DNA of 64,000 bases from Ascidia mentula. Taxonomy: Eukaryota > Chordata > Ascidiacea > Phlebobranchia > Ascidiidae. The position numbers and the translations under genes were made by a program. The stretch spans positions 26,190,266 to 26,254,265 of the forward strand of contig OX387197.1 in NCBI GenBank assembly GCA_947561715.1, read 5' to 3'. The notes under the pieces were generated by a model. The model searched no databases. It saw only the letters and a program-made list of their open reading frames with translations, and was not told the origin of the DNA. Shown piece by piece: positions 63,036-64,000 of the stretch. Numbering within the stretch: the stretch's first letter is position 1; every line of letters begins with the position of its first letter.

Positions 63036-64000
63036 AACATTGGCATATGTGTGGAGTTGACGACTACGTCGGAAATGATTGCGCAAGTAAACCCGTCATA
63101 CCAAGCAACCACAACTCGCGTCCCCGCTTCACAACGATCCATGAAGTCTGACAGTGCAGGAAAAACGTTCCGGATGACTGATTTTGTGCGAATGCAGCCA
63201 ATCGCTGCAAATTTTAACGGATCGTGGGAGAAAGTGTTTGGTTTTCTACGTGGATCTTGTTGAACTTTAGAAGTTCGTTTCACAAACGACCGAAGGCCTA
63301 AACAGTAAAAATTGCCGCGCGTTTAAAAAGAATTTTAGAACAGCTCCACAACATTCTATTCTGTTTTATCTCAAATGACAAGCGCAGGCGATAGAATTCA
63401 TCATCGACTTTATTTTGGAGTCTCGACATCTTGTACCTTCGATATTTTCTCAATAAAACAACGTCGTAAAATTCGCTTCGCGTGGCGGAAAATACCGCGG
63501 AGGCCAGAGCAAACCTCGAAATAACGCACATGGAACTTGGCGCAAAAGTTAAAGAATTTACTTCTGAGAGAAAAAAAAAACAATAATGTGATGCAGTTCG
63601 TCTACAAGAATTCAGGTTTCCAGAAGCTTGTTTTGATTTTAATGCACAGTCAGACAAAAGGCATGCGCTAAACTTGTTACACGATCATTAATAGAGATTA
63701 TTAATATTATTAACATGGAAATGTGAAAGCTGAAGCTGAAGTGGGTTACGAAGGTAAAATCACAACAACGTACAATCAGGCAAGATTGAATGTCAATCAT
63801 CGGGATTCCAAAGCAATTCAGACTGAATGTAAACTGACTCCAAAATTTCAACAAAGTTACACTGTGTACCTCTGGTAACTATAAACTAATAACAATAGCG
63901 AACTTAACGAAGCTACTTTGGATGTTAAAGCTGCAATGAACCGATATTACTTCTGTAAATGTGAGTCAACCTACACAGTTCCACCTGATTTTCAATATAC
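63036..64000. other. Right end of window, nothing supported
   Basis: Several open frames of 60-120 codons lie here, but none has both a start and a recognised family. One on the minus strand around 63298-63560 follows a pyrimidine-rich acceptor-like site, without further support. Confidence 0.35.

Noticed and set aside
63051..63263. Frame ending NFNGSWEKVFGFLRG, resembling the start of a fatty-acid-binding protein
   Set aside because: Only six residues fit (F-x-G-x-W context); the following residues do not match and a stop comes at once. The first half overlaps SINE-flanking sequence.

Overview
This is eukaryotic, intron-rich, AT-rich DNA with short introns (mostly 100-600 bp), a Pol III 5S rRNA gene, tRNA-derived SINEs and several small DNA transposons. 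Compact genes, short introns and the repeat style suggest a tunicate, most likely Ciona or a relative; this is inference, since no marker gene is decisive. All gene models below were built by hand from open frames, GT/AG signals and agreement of intron phase. They are not supported by transcripts.

0-26 kb, minus strand: a secreted or membrane EGF/SEA protein at the left edge, then seven tandem paralogues (A-G) of a type I receptor family. The common plan is signal peptide plus first half of a C-type lectin domain (CTLD), second half of the CTLD, Thr/Ser-rich stalk, transmembrane exon, a 38-50 nt linker exon, and a cytoplasmic tail full of phosphotyrosine motifs. The ectodomain introns are all phase 1, so exons can be lost without breaking the frame. 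C and E lack a recognisable CTLD, G lacks the stalk, and F has a frameshifted CTLD exon. Tails of A and B end in ITIM-like motifs, most carry YxN (Grb2-type) motifs, and G carries a spaced YxxL pair resembling an ITAM. Together they look like a lineage-specific array of signalling lectin receptors with differing tails, plausibly immune. A plus-strand GNAT acetyltransferase gene sits between D and E, together with hAT-like and PIF/Harbinger-like elements.

26-43 kb: mostly repeats. A satellite with a 190-bp unit spans about 29.7-38.8 kb and contains a nearly perfect 3,608-bp tandem duplication. It is flanked on both sides by a different 32-bp minisatellite that contains a perfect 14-bp palindrome.

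43-64 kb: a small four-exon Ser-rich gene of unknown function with a GC-rich upstream region; a five-exon gene for a secreted Reeler plus two ShKT-domain protein; a complete 5S rRNA gene; a five-exon dermatopontin-like secretory protein ending in RDEL; then about 6 kb in which I see only SINE and repeat fragments.
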